NCBI GenBank assembly: GCA_951213105.1
Contig: OX578136.1
Location: 69,425,230 to 69,489,229 of the forward strand
DNA: 64,000 bases
Direction of reading: 5' to 3'
Source of the DNA: Amaurobius ferox
Lineage: Eukaryota; Arthropoda; Arachnida; Araneae; Amaurobiidae
The position numbers and the translations under genes are program-made. Numbering within the stretch: the stretch's first letter is position 1; every line of letters starts with the position of its first letter. Shown here one piece after another: positions 35,241-48,279 of the stretch. The notes beneath the pieces were generated by a model. It saw only the letters and a list, made by a program, of their open reading frames with translations. It did no database searches and was not told the origin of the DNA.

Positions 35241-36162
35241 GAATATGCAATTAACGAAACTTTATACAGTACTTGTTTAACACTTTAAAATATTATCTAG
35301 TTTAAACATTTTGTTTAATTTGATACGACTTTGAATCTCTCTCTGTATACATATAGTATTCAGTATATAAAATGTAAACGTTTTTGAAACAATTATTTTT
35401 AATTATTTTTATTTACTTAATTAGTGGAGTTTATAGTTAAAGTCTTTAAAGGAAATCTTGTTAAACAATTATGTTCTTAATTCTAATCTCATGTCATGAC
35501 AGAAATGAGATGACAAGACAGTATAGGAGAAAGATAAATGGCCTGATGATTTCTTTTAATCCTATTTTTAAATAACGGGAAAACATTGAATTTGCTTTTA
35601 ACACAGAGCGTATCGACAGGTCATTAATTATTTTTATCTATATTTTTCTTATCTAGAGGAAAGTTTTAATCTATTAAACATGTGAGCTTAATAATTCCGA
35701 AGTTAATCCCTGGAATGGAACTCGTTCTTTATTTTTCTCTACAGTACTGAGATAAATTTGTATTTGTATGGATTAAACTAATCTTCATCAGAAAAAGATA
35801 TAAGCAACGAAATATTTTTAATTTTTCTTAAACTTTTTCTGTCAATAAGGATAAATTAATCATAGAAATAAAAGTAAGCAGATAAACTGTAGAATATAGA
35901 ATAAAGAAAACCTTATTTGCATTGCAAAAAATATTTGAAATTATAAGCAATGTAATGTTAATACTTTGTATTAACAGTATTTATAAGCAATGTAATGCTG
36001 ATACTTAAAGTTAATCCATTGTATATAAAATGTTGAACTCTAATTGCATTAAATCATTTTGTATTTGAGTACAATATCTTCATTTTTAAAATGCACATTT
36101 GGTAGTTCATCATAAATGCACATTGTTAGTTTTCACTTTATTATTGTAGTACTAGCAGCATA
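35241..36162. other. Unassigned sequence with a short direct repeat
   Basis: TTATAAGCAATGTAATG occurs near 35941 and 35981, followed by similar bases. Otherwise nothing recognised. Confidence 0.5.
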
Positions 36163-38885
36163 CCCGGTCTTCGTACGGAGTATATAATATAAACAAATTT
36201 ATAATTCGCAATCATATGCAAATTCTGTTAAAATCTTAAATTTATTGCTCCTAAAGAGAAGTTTAAGAGTATATGTTCTCACTATGAAAAATTATCTTCA
36301 CGGCAGATCTGAAGAATAAAACATCCTGGCACCTTTTGTAAGAACATGTACAACAAGAAATATCAATCATGCGTAAATCATTGATTATGAAACACTTTCC
36401 AACTTCAATGCAAATTTATTTAAACATCTCTAAAATGCAATACATTCCTCGGTAATATTTTAAAACTAATCACAATACTACATTAATTTATTATATTTGA
36501 AAACTTAACCTTCATAAAAGAAAACGAACTTCATTCAAATGACGGCATTGAAATATAAATTGCCTGGTTTAAACATCTCTAAAATGCGATACATTCCTCG
36601 GTAATATTTTTAAAATTATCATAATACTACACCAATTTATTATATTTGAAAACTTCATCGAAAACAACTGACATTCATTCAAATGACGTCATAGAAAAAA
36701 TAACACGACTGGCTCTCTCTGGAATGTTATGAATGAAATGCTAAAAGCAGCATTTCATTCATAACTGTTTCCCATTTATTTCATTCATCACAGTAATAAA
36801 ATAATTTATTTTATTAAAAAATTTAAGACCATGGAGCTACAAGTAATTGAACTCTATGCTTAAAACTTCATCGAAAAAAATCGTCCTTCTCTCTGTAAAA
36901 TCAATGAATATTTCATTCATATCAGCTATGCAGACTTCATGAGCTAAATAATTTTGGGTTAAAGAAATACAGCAATTCTTATACAACTCATCCTCATTGC
37001 TGTTTACATTTTACATAAGTGAAAAATAAGCTTCGTTGTAGAAATAATCAAATTTAGATGATCATTTAAACTCAAATATATTGTAATTGCGTTGTTTAAG
37101 TATGTAGATGCACAGAATTTAAGCAAAAATAAAGCGGTTTTAGGACGGATACAACACTCAATATGAATTAAAAAGAACATTAAAGATCACGATTTTCAGA
37201 CAAGATGGATGCCATATTCCATTTTGAAGGGGGTCACGTGATCTTATCATATCATGGTCACGTGATCGCTTCATATAAGAGGTGTAATTATTATTGTAAT
37301 TTTTATTTAAAAACCACTGAACATATTTTGCTGAAATTTTTTTTATATATTTTGTGGAATAATTTGAATATTACCTAAAATTTTCGAAGCTATTTGTGAA
37401 TATTAATTACCCTTAAAATATGTTTGAAAAATTAGGTCCCATAGGGTTCAATGTATTTCATTTTTTCAACTCGGGTTCAATCCAAAACTAATTGGATGAT
37501 ATTACTCATTTATATTCCCATAGGTCCTACAGACCGTCTGAACAGCATACTAAACTTTCATTTTGATTAAGTCATTGTTACGGCAGTTATCGTGCTAATT
37601 GACAGACAGACAGACAGACAGACAGAAAGAACAAAGTCATAAACACTTTTCAATTTTGTTGTAAAGTGTTAAGAAAAAGGATTTGAATCAATATATGCAA
37701 AATGAAAGCATTAAAATTGTATAGGAACCGTACTTATATATGCGAATATTAGAAGTTATAACCTGTATTAGTACATTAGAAGATTACCCGTATTACAATA
37801 TGAGTCTCAAAAATCTTTGCCAAAGTAAAAGAGATGACGTAATAAATTGAAAATATCAATAATCCCAGTAATCTTTATACCAGAAGGTCGTAATTGATTC
37901 CAATATATGCCAATATATATCAAAAATATGCCAATATATCTGTACTACTTATATTCTCGTAGATTAGAAGATATATCCGTGTATTTTTAGAAGATTACTC
38001 GTACAACCTACAATATATGAGTTTAAACATTTTTGGTCATAATAAAACAATGGCATAATAACCTGAAATTATCAATAATCTCTGAACTAATAATCCCCAA
38101 AAATATCAATAATAATAACGTTTAAACCTGATGACCGTAATTGATACTATCCAGTCAAAAATGCTATAAGAAAAATCAAATCGTTCTTTTCTAAAATATA
38201 TTTTTATATCTATTTTTTTATTATTCAAATCGAAAAAATAATAATTAACATTAACAGACAGATTTAATTTAATTGAGTTTTTGAACAACATGATATAAGA
38301 TAGAATCTTCCTCATAAACTGCGAAATTAAATAACCATTTTGATTTCTTTATACTTTTGTTCAGTAAAAATTTTTCTTATAAATAAATCATGGAGATAGA
38401 TTTCTCCTTTAAATCATGTTTCAAACAATTCATGTTTTCAGAATGTGACTAATTAGCGCAAAAAATCTGCCACCGAACTCAAAGATAGCGTTTTAAGTCA
38501 CTGTCAAACGATTTTCAAACTTTTCGTTTGGATAAACCACGGAGTTAGCGAGTAGAACTCCTATGAAAAAGTTTCGTTTTGCATTAATATCTCAACAACC
38601 CCTGGTTTTAGATACTCGAAACTTGATATAAGTTTATGGGGGACTATTTCAAGGTTATCCACAAAGTTTCATCAAATTAGGCTCAGCTATTCTCCCGTGA
38701 TGATGAGACAAACGGAAATTTCGCTTTTTACTTATATCTCGAGAACTGCTGATCGTAGAAACTCCAAACATGGACTAAATTTTAAGTGGGACTATTTTCA
38801 GGCTACCCATAACATTTTATGAAATCCGATGCAGCCGTTCTCTCTTGATGACGGGACAGACAGACAGACAGATTTTTAATTTTAT
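36163..38885 (-). repeat. Family C repeat C6, split by D2
   Basis: The end motif ACCCGGTCTTCGTACGGAG is near 36163-36182 and the C sequence breaks at about 36350. It resumes at about 37674 and runs to the start at about 38885, with a CTGT tract and two P1 copies near 38660-38850. Confidence 0.8.
36351..37673 (-). repeat. Family D repeat D2, full copy nested in C6
   Basis: Antisense, from AACAAGAAAT to the hairpin ending TTGTTGTAAAGTGTTAA. It matches D1 over its full length. TTGTAAGAA on the left and TGTTAAGAA on the right may hold a short target duplication, but this is not certain. Confidence 0.8.
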
Positions 38886-39164
38886 TTATCCATAATTTTA
38901 TTATTTTTATTCTTTATACTCGAACCATGTAATTATGATATCTTAAATATTGAATAAAGGAGTAAATAATGACTTCAGATTCAACAAAATCAGATATTAG
39001 AAATACATTTAATTTATCACATTCATATTTTTGAACGAGCAGTTACAATTTTCTTCTGTTTTTTCTTAAAAACGCTGTGTGATTTTGACATGTAAGGAAA
39101 AAATTTTATGGTTATTGGTTGCAAAAATGTTGCCATACTATTGTTTTATGGAACAATTTTTCCA

Positions 39165-39640
39165 TCTATTTCACAGGATCTTTTATAAACAGAGCTTTCT
39201 TTGATGGTGACTGATATAAATTCGGCATCAAATTATGTAGTGTGTGTGTGGGGAGGTATGGTTAATAGGGATTCCCATACCCGGTTCAAAAGTTATTATT
39301 TTACTTGAAACATCTATTTTCCAAGATTGGCTATAAATAGAGATTAGATGGTAAGTGATATGGATTATGCATAAAATTATGAAGGCGATAGTGTGGTTTA
39401 CTAATAAATTTTACTTCCAGATTATTTTCCGTTTCTGACTTTCAAACGTCTATTTCTCAGGATTAGTTATAGACAGAGCTTTGATAATGACTGATATGAA
39501 ATTAATATTACAGTTTGGAGAATATAAAGAGATTCACCAAGAATTCACACTTCTAGCCCTAACGATGCCCTTTATAATTCGAAAATTCACATTTCCCTTG
39601 ATACATCTATTTATCGAAGTATGCTATAGCTATTAAGGTA
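39165..39640. repeat. Degenerate ~140-bp tandem array
   Basis: CATCTATTT followed by GCTATAAACAGAG-like and GACTGATATGAAATT-like sequence recurs with starts near 39172, 39309, 39447 and 39604. The copies are strongly diverged. Confidence 0.6.
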
Positions 39641-40134
39641 CGCCGAAGGATATTTTTTTTCTAATTTCAATTATGGATTGCACAGGAAAGCTGCCTCATG
39701 GGCCATATATGTCGCCCAAGAAATGTTATTAAAATATATTCGAAAACTTTTCCAAAAGGTTTGGAGGTAGAATTTTTGAAAAATTCTTTAAAACTCTGGT
39801 TGGAACGAAATATCAATAGAACTCGATTACTGTTTATAGAGGTTTTGTATTACTGTTTTTATAGATGCATAATACGATTTTTTTTATTCAGATCATTGAT
39901 TATTTTGTCGGAGCAAAGAGGGCAAATTTTCAAGATAATTTCACCAAAAACCGATAAATTGTGTAAAATACATTGTTTTATGTTGAAATTTGACTAAATA
40001 TCTTGAAACAATTTTATTACATGTGTTTATAATGTACAAACTTATTAATCGCTGTATTTAGTTATCCTACACGTTACAATTTACAACAATTATAAGTACT
40101 TTTGCATTATATTATAAATGTATTACAACATTTA

Positions 40135-40240
40135 ATGCTCAAACTAAACGTGTTCCATACTCAAACCAAGCTTTCAAACTAAGCTTGTTCTATGCTCAAA
40201 CCTAGTTTGTTCCATGCTTAAACCTAGCTTGTTCCGTGGG
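40135..40240. repeat. Degenerate ~25-bp tandem repeat, 4 copies
   Basis: TGCTCAAACCTAGCTTGTTC recurs with changes from about 40135 to 40232. Confidence 0.75.
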
Positions 40241-42225
40241 AATAATAGTGTCAACATGCTCACCAATATACCTACATATTGAAACACACATGTACACAAC
40301 GCTCATCTCAAAAACAGTGGTTTTGAAAAAAGGAATAAGTTTCACTTTAATTTTGGAAAAATATATCTGTCTTTTATGATTTAATATTATATATTGTCAA
40401 CTCAACAGCATTATACAGACAAACTGCACGTAAACAATTCGTACTGGAACAAAGTTATAGCCAGAAGATTGTATTTATATTTCGTTATATTTCTCTATTT
40501 TCATCATTTCACATACAATATCTACAAAATGGTTGATTAGATCTTCACCAATTTCTGTTTCATAGGCAGAAGAATTTCATATGAATAAAATAACCTTCCA
40601 TTCTGTGATTTTTACGATAGGGTTTTTTATAACAGTAAAGCTTCGTTTATATGCTTTTCATTTATATGTATTTTTTGCTTGTTCCTGACATGTTTATCCA
40701 TCGACATTATATTCGATTACACGTTTCTGTAGTTATACACCTTTTGCACTTGTGTCTTGGAAAACGTATACACGGTGCTTTACTGTATAATTAATTGTGT
40801 CTGTCTAAAATAAGATAAAATTTAAATTTTCTGAAATAAAAAAATGATTCCAATCAGAACAAACTATTTGTTGGATCCCTTACTAGGTTATTTTATACAT
40901 ATATAATATTTCTGCTTGTGAACAAATTTTGGCAGAGATCCATTCAGCTATTGCGTAGAAATTGTACGTTAAGTGAGAAATACATCATGTTTAGAAAATA
41001 AACATTAAATATTACACAGTACAGTTTTTTATTAAAGAAACACTCTTATGGTAATAACTTCTGTGTGAGTATAAACTCTTGCATTTTTTTGGTTTTAAAA
41101 TGGTGATAAGATACCCATCTGTAATATTAAATCATAAAATAAAGACTTATCTTTGGAAAATTAGAAGGCACATGCAAGCTAGAGGAATGATCAACAATGT
41201 TGATCATAACTTTCTAATTATTCCACGGAAAAAGCAGACAGAAGATAGCTAGGTGACGAAATTTGTTTCAAGGGAGTTTTGAGCCAGATTTCTAGGATGA
41301 AAAGCAATGTGTGTTCTTAATAATCGTTAATGACTTGAGAACGTTTTCTCACAAACAGCAGATTTATTTATTGTGAATGTCAATCATGTTGCTGCGTGTA
41401 AATGCGTTGGATACATATTTTCTAATTCTCATTCTTAACAATATCTGCATACATTACTTTATGTATGTATGTAACATAATCTACAAAACTTTTATCGTTC
41501 AAATTTGCTTCCAGACATTTGCTATCAAGCATCCTGTTTGAGAACTTGCATAAATATAAGTTACATAGAAATAGAAATATGATGTTTCTTAATGAATTAA
41601 AAAAATAAAATATTTCTGTAAATATGAAAAATCATTTACTTCAAAGACATCACTATCATTTACATTTAGCAGTACCGTTTGTACATAATTCATGGAAGTT
41701 CATTTGCATCGAATTTAAAATGCAGAAGTAAAAAGTAAAATGGTGATTTCGCAACGGAAGGTGCATGTAATTTCCGTTTCAAATGCTGGAAGATAGTTTT
41801 CTTGATGTTGATTGCGTTATTATTCATAGAAATAAATGAGGAAATTTAGCACAAGGTATAAAGATACGACAAAGTGACGGTGATTTTTTTAAGGGCAGAT
41901 CGAGGTCTGGTTCGAAGTTTCTGGAAACAAATTGAGCCACATTGCCTGGTTCCCACACAGTGGAAATATTTAAAGAATATTTAATCCGTGGACGCCAACA
42001 ATGCTCTTATATAGATCAGATGTTTCGCTATCTTCATCGACCAATTATCCTTGGTTTATATTTTAAAACCATTTGTTTAAGTATCTTTCTTGCAATGCAG
42101 GAAATGGGAATATAAAGAATATAATGAAACGGCATAAGGGCGTACATAAGGATAAACCAGCAGATAGAGATGTGGAGATGTGGAATTTTGTGTCGGATTC
42201 CAAAAAATAGGACATTATTTATATA

Positions 42226-43067
42226 CAGGATGTCCCAAAAAGATTGAAAAGCGCTTTAATTCTTTACCTGTTGGAGATACGTGGGAAATGTAAATTACAA
42301 AATGTTGAAAGTAAGGTAGGAAGTAAAACTACGCTAATGAAATAGTTCTCCCATTTATTATTCAAAAAGTTACACTTTTAAATTTTTATTCGACCCCCTT
42401 AGACAAATTTAGTCAATCAGAAAATTTTTATTTTTAATGCAACATGATCATTAAAAAACCTCATATATGTATCTTTAAAATTGAGCGAGTTATATTGAAT
42501 TGAAAATTGAACATTGTGAATGGGGACCATATATCAAATTATATATGTAAATTTGTGACATATCACAAAAAAGATAAAACTGAATGATAATACATAGGAT
42601 ACATTTTTGAGAATTCAGCGTAGACTCACGGTGCAATCACGGATTCTTATGTACTTTTCACAGTGAGGCATTCCATTTTTTATTTGAAACATTTAAAATA
42701 AATATCGACGTATTTTTGATCTAAACAATTCAACAAACATCGTCAATTTGTTTATGATCCCTATTTTCACTGATGAAACAGCTTTTCACATGGTACGGAA
42801 AACGGCATAAGTCAGATTTTTCCTCTATCACAATTCAGTTGATTTTTAAGATACATATATGCTGTTTTTAAAATTTTCTGATTGACAAAATTAAGGGGTA
42901 GTATAAAAATTTATAAAGTGTAACTTTTTGAAAATTAAGGGGATGACTATTTCATTAACGTAGTCTTATTTACTACCTTACTTTCAACATTTTTGCAATT
43001 CACATTGCCCACTTATCTCCAACAGGTAAAGAATTAAAGCACGTTTCAATATTTTTGGGACACCCTG
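42226..43067. mobile_element. 842-bp mariner-type MITE with ~270-bp terminal inverted repeats
   Basis: The ends CAGGATGTCCCAAAAA and TTTTTGGGACACCCTG are inverted and flanked by TA on both sides (42224-42225 and 43068-43069). The inverted match continues inward, for example CTTTAATTCTTTACCTGTTG and GTTGAAAGTAAGGTAG, to about 42500 and 42800. No transposase. CAGGGTGTCCC ends are typical of mariner-like elements. Confidence 0.9.
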
Positions 43068-43559
43068 TATGTCATATCTTGAATGAAAGATAAAGGGCAT
43101 ATTAATACTAGTTCATAGTAAAATAAAGTGTTCTTAGACCTCCTATCCTTGTGAAAAACGATGCCACGTGAAATGATCTTCGAATCTTAATTTCTGTAGT
43201 TTCATGTTTTTTCGTCATAATATATTTCAGTATAACACGAAACAACAGACTGATTGTAAATAAAATATATATTATATCATTCGTTTTCCAATGAAAAGAA
43301 AGTTCGGAAGTGAATATTCATTTAAACGTCGGACTTCTTAATTAGTAAGTGCTTTGATTAAATGTCTAGACTTCTTAACATTTTCTTCAAAATCATGTAA
43401 TATTTTGATAATAGCCCATGTAAACGTTCTAACCTCTATATTCATAATTTAGTGAAAAAAATTAATTAAAATTTTTTTATTTATTTATCAGTACTAAAGG
43501 TCTTTATTATTTAATGATTTATTTTCAAAAACTTATTCGAATTTTGGTGAGGGGTGTCT
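43068..43559. other. Unassigned AT-rich sequence
   Basis: No feature seen. Confidence 0.5.
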
Positions 43560-43860
43560 TCTAATCATTCGATTCCGTTCATAAGTTTAAAATCAAAAGG
43601 ATTCCAGTGTTCACTGATTGAAACAATCGTACCAAGTTAAGTTCGAAACAATCCATGCGTTTGTGAAATATCGCAACCGTAGACTCATGTATACACATAT
43701 ACAATATCCATACACACTACCATACATACCCACACGGACGTCGTCTGAAAAATATTTGATTGGAATTTTGCTCAAAACGTGGAAACTGAAATCTGAAGTT
43801 TCGACCCCGTCACGATATTTTTCCTACATATTATGCTATGTATGTATGAAAAGTAAAAAC
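43560..43860 (-). repeat. Diverged A-like relative (L)
   Basis: On the minus strand it has a terminal hairpin-like start near 43840-43860, GACGGGGTCGAAAC, a CA-rich tract and a P1 at 43634-43673 with the same 40-bp spacing, then GAACACTGGAATCC. It is clearly older than the other A copies. Confidence 0.65.
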
Positions 43861-44727
43861 AATCCTGAATAATACCCTGTGAAGATACTCAACTTCCTGC
43901 TATTAGCATAAAACTCATATTTTAGCAAATAGTTAAAAAGTATTTGAATCCACCTACAGTAATTATATTTAGAAAATTTATTCTGCTATATTCACTTAGT
44001 ATATTTATATTCACTTAGTTCTGCTATATTCACTTAGTATGTTACGTTCCCAGCCAAATATTTTTGCGCATTGTTTTATGAATAATACATAAGAGTACAT
44101 TTGCATTAAATATTTAACTGAGATATAAAATGCATTAGAAAAGTTTGTCACAAACAATAAGCATTCAAATGCAAAACCATTCTTCTGCGAGCTGTTATTG
44201 CTCTATTGTTTCAAATTTCCTTAAAATAAATGTGAACATTTATTTGTAGGTAGGAAACCCAAGGTAGGAAAGAATTGTAGAAATGCATTCAGTTTGTTGA
44301 TATATAGCATGCAGAATTTTTTTTGAATAAAATATAAATTTGTCAATGGTACGCTGATTTATTCGTTCTATTATGCTTCATTTTTTATTTATCAGATAGA
44401 AGCTAGTAAAATATGGACCAAGATTTATCCCTAAAGTAAATCCCCTTGTTAATAAACTCTATTCTTAAAATGTATTGAAAAATATGTTATAGTTACAATC
44501 TTAGTGCCACAAAAACAGTGCTGCTTTGAATTAACATTAAGCTCATTATAAACTAATAATTTTAATTGTACTGGCATTAAAAACTCATTTGCGGACCAAT
44601 TGTTTAATTACGACAGGAGATTCAATTGTTGTTTCCGAGATATATTTTGTACGTGTTTTGTGCACGGCTTTATCAATGTACGTGTTTTGTACACATACTC
44701 ATCAATGTAAGACTAATTTTAAAATTT
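43861..44727. other. Unassigned AT-rich sequence
   Basis: TATATTCACTTAGT is repeated three times near 43987-44040. No gene seen. Confidence 0.5.
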
Positions 44728-44942
44728 GGGGATAGAAGAGCCCAATGGTTAGAGCACGGGGATTGCACTCGGTGGACCCGAGTTCGATTCCTAACACTGC
44801 CCGAACTGTTCCTGTATTAACTTAGATTATGTGTACCTTAAATATGTGAGTCTGAATGTCCTTCCAAGAGGTTGGTGGTAGGAAAAGGAGCTGTCTAAAT
44901 CTATACCTTATAACTTCGGGTAGGTCGGACGGTATGGATCCA
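44728..44942 (+). mobile_element. tRNA-derived SINE (family F), one copy
   Basis: The head has an A-box-like GCCCAATGGTTAGAGCAC and a B-box-like GAGTTCGATTCC, followed by a body of ~130 bp. The 3' part 44889-44942 (GCTGTCTAAATC through GGTCGGACGGTATGGATCCA) matches the whole length of the M micro-element read on the M minus strand. The frame across the head gives AQWLEHGD, the usual by-product of tRNA-headed SINEs. I could not see a target duplication. Confidence 0.7.
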
Positions 44943-45824
44943 AAGAAAGAACTAGTCTAGTTGATAATGCATCACCAAAAACTAAATATAATAAATTAGC
45001 ACTAAAATAAAGCATAAAGTTCTTGGAAAATGTAGTTAAAAACAAGTTCTTAATTTCCTACCCTTTCAATTATAATTAAAAATGTAAAAATATCTGTTGT
45101 CTAACATGAGTTAAAGTAATGCAATCAAAAATGCGAACTAATAACTTAAAGTTGCACATTTCTTAAGAATTTAATAACCCTGATTACAATAGAGGAAATT
45201 AGTCCTTAAAAATAGCTGCAAATTTATAGTGCAGTTTTTCATTTTTATCGAGCTAATATCGAACTATTTAACTTCTTTTTTCCATTTTTGATAGTCTCTG
45301 TTTCCTATGTATTCTGATAAAAGTAAAGGATCAGGAAAAATATGTGACACCAAGAACACGGAATTTTGCTATCTTAGTAGGAAGGAAGCTGTCATAACCC
45401 ACTGTAAGACCTGGCTTAAAATCAAAATATAACTGTGACATTATACTATAAACATAAATTAATGAAGGAATTTTGAATTAAAACTATGTTTAGCTTTTAA
45501 GGATGAAATACATAAACTATCACAGGGAAGAACAACCTTTGCAATTAGTGAAATGATATGTACAGTTAACTCCCTCTCGCATGAGACTAAATAAATTTAC
45601 TTCACTCCATATAATCTACTGTTTGTTGTTTTTATATCAACCGCACATAAATAGATAAACTAGGGGACCTATACATTTGCGGCTACTAAATTTAGGCTTC
45701 CTTATCGGTGTCTCGCCAAGAAATAGGTTATTCCTAGCACTGATTATCCTAATAAAATATAGTTGTTACATCAGCAAAAAATGAGACAAGCCGCTTTTGC
45801 TTTTCCTAGTAAAATTGTCTTATT
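44943..45824. other. Unassigned AT-rich sequence
   Basis: No feature seen. Confidence 0.5.
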
Positions 45825-46728
45825 ACTTTCCTTATATACATAATGTATAAGGAAAGTATTGTGACGGGGTCGAAAATTCGAATTCGAGTTTTCGACGGGA
45901 GAGCACGTTTCAAGCATCCTTGATCACGAATCAAACATTTTTGAAGTGATGTCTGTGTGTGTGTGTGTGTCAGTGAGTCTGTGGAGACGATAACTGACGA
46001 ACGAATGGACCGATTCGAACGAAATTTGGTACAACAATTGCAATACGTAAACACTGGAAGCCTATTGTTTTTATACGCAATCGAATGTTCAGAAACCCCT
46101 AAATTTTCGCGTGAAATTTTGAAAAAATCGTCAAAAAAACAAAATCGCTAATAAAGTTACGCAAATAGACATTTCTTATGTAATTTTTCATTAGAAAACG
46201 ATTGACATAAATTTTAGAACGCTAACGTGAACCGTTCTCGAGATATTGCACATTTTTAAAAAAAATTATCAAAAAGTCATGTAAAAAAAAATTCCTATTG
46301 AGAAACATGTTCACTTTTCATATGTAATACCATGCGATAAATTGGGTGACATCATCCTCGTGGATCTAGCTCGTTCCATTCATGATGAAATATACTTTGA
46401 GTAATACTTTTGTATTTGAACGCCAATAGTCATTTATCTGCTGAAAGAATAACTTATTTCTTCGTCCATAACGCTTGGCGAGATTTTGACGACGAATTTG
46501 GCGGTATGTCGCCAACTTAGCGATTTTTTGAAATGTTGCCAAATTAACGAAAATCTCGCCAAATGAATAAAAATGACGCTAAATCAATGAAAATGACGAC
46601 TAATTGTCGAAAATTCAATATCTGGGAAAGAATATAAGTATCTACTATAAGAAAAACCTATTTTGTCTATTGTAAAAGTAGTAAATTTATTACATTATAT
46701 AAGGAAAGTCATGTGCTGCCCACATCAG
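45825..46728 (+). repeat. Family A repeat A4
   Basis: A full copy with intact terminal hairpin, TG tract, P1 and the 3' end GGAAAGTCATGTGCTGCCCA. Confidence 0.9.
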
Positions 46729-48279
46729 TTTTTTTTACATATTTTGAAGAAAAGGGTTCATATTGCATCCAAACCAGTTAGTACTGTTGAATTTATGTGT
46801 AATGATGTATACAAATGACGTTTTTACTGCAGGTAACTTACATATCTGTTGTTTTGCTTAAATATATTATACATCTGATGTGCCCATGTAGTTCAGTGAT
46901 GAACTCAATAAAGGAGTATAAAATTAGAACTACGAGGCACACACATAATGTTTGATACATTACAAATATTTGCATACATTTTTTATATTACGGTGTGATT
47001 TTAAATCTTGAAAGTGGCATTATAAATATAGCTTTAATATTACGTATCCTTAAAAATATTGCTAAGACATCTTTAAAGTTAATATTTCCCTTTTTTACGG
47101 ATAAATTGCTTCTTATGAGCAGAAGTAAACACACAACAGTCAACTCCTGATTCAAGATTATTTTTATAAATAATTCATAAGGAACTATTTGCATGAAACT
47201 TTAAACTGGGATATAGAATATCAATGCATTCGCACCAGTAGAAAGGTGTAATTTTATATTCTTTGTCTGTAGTTTTTTTATTGATTTGAGTGTTTTAGCG
47301 TTTTTGTAATTTACTTAACATGTGCAATGGTAAAGTACATTGATTTCCGCAACAAAAGCTGTACGATGATAATAAACCATTTGCTATTATTTCTCCCACT
47401 TGCATTAAGTTAGGATTTTACTGTAAAGTAACAGCCTATCAGGATTTCAGTGACCGAACACAGCTGTGTCTTCGTAAGCATAAGGATTGTTGGAATTTTA
47501 TTCTTTTAGCATTGGTGAAAAATTCAAAAAACCAGATGAATAGCAGAGCGTCACAGTGGAGAAAATGAAAGTAGTCAGCGTAAACGAAAAATCACTTTAT
47601 TTTTGCGAACTTAAAACATCTTAACGAACAAAAACATATCCATTTCCATAACTTCTGAAAATGGTAACATCGTAATATTTAGTCAAACGAAGTCTTGTCA
47701 ATTTAATCATAATACTTCAGTTAGGCCTAACAGCATCGGCCAAGAACACGATAACCGGCGTACATGAAGATAACGATCATACGTGATCATGAATACATAT
47801 CACGAAGACAAAGTTAGATCAAGAAGCATCAAGATAATCAAGATAATTAACTGATACAAGCACTAGCTTAAATAGCCCAGTATCATTGGTTAGTTAATGT
47901 TTTCCTTCCGGAGTATGCTAATCTCTAATCGGTTGAAGTAGAAATTAACATAAACCGGAAGTTGACGTCTCAATTTGCAGGACCACAGATCATGGGGGTA
48001 AAACTTCTAAACAAGCGATCCAAAAGCGATTAGCCAATTAGAGCGAAGTATCTTTCGGATTTTAGACCGTACATCGATCTATTCACGTACGTGCTTATTT
48101 ACAACCGAAGTTTTTCTAACAAGGATTCTATTTGTAATGGAATCAATGTTTTGGAAAATAACATTTCTGAGAAAAGTTCCAACTGTGTAGTTGTGCTGAG
48201 TACTTTTTGGTGTGTTCTTCGATAGATACCCAGCTGTATGGTCGTCCTGCTCAGCTTCAGTACATAGGACGCGGTTCCC
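46729..48279. other. Unassigned AT-rich sequence
   Basis: No gene or named repeat recognised. Confidence 0.5.

Larger units (their letters stand above)
38886..42223. other. Unassigned sequence with two degenerate tandem arrays
   Basis: Apart from the arrays at 39165-39640 and 40135-40240 I see no gene. A 99-codon plus frame at 39698-39997 shows no recognised domain. Confidence 0.45.
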
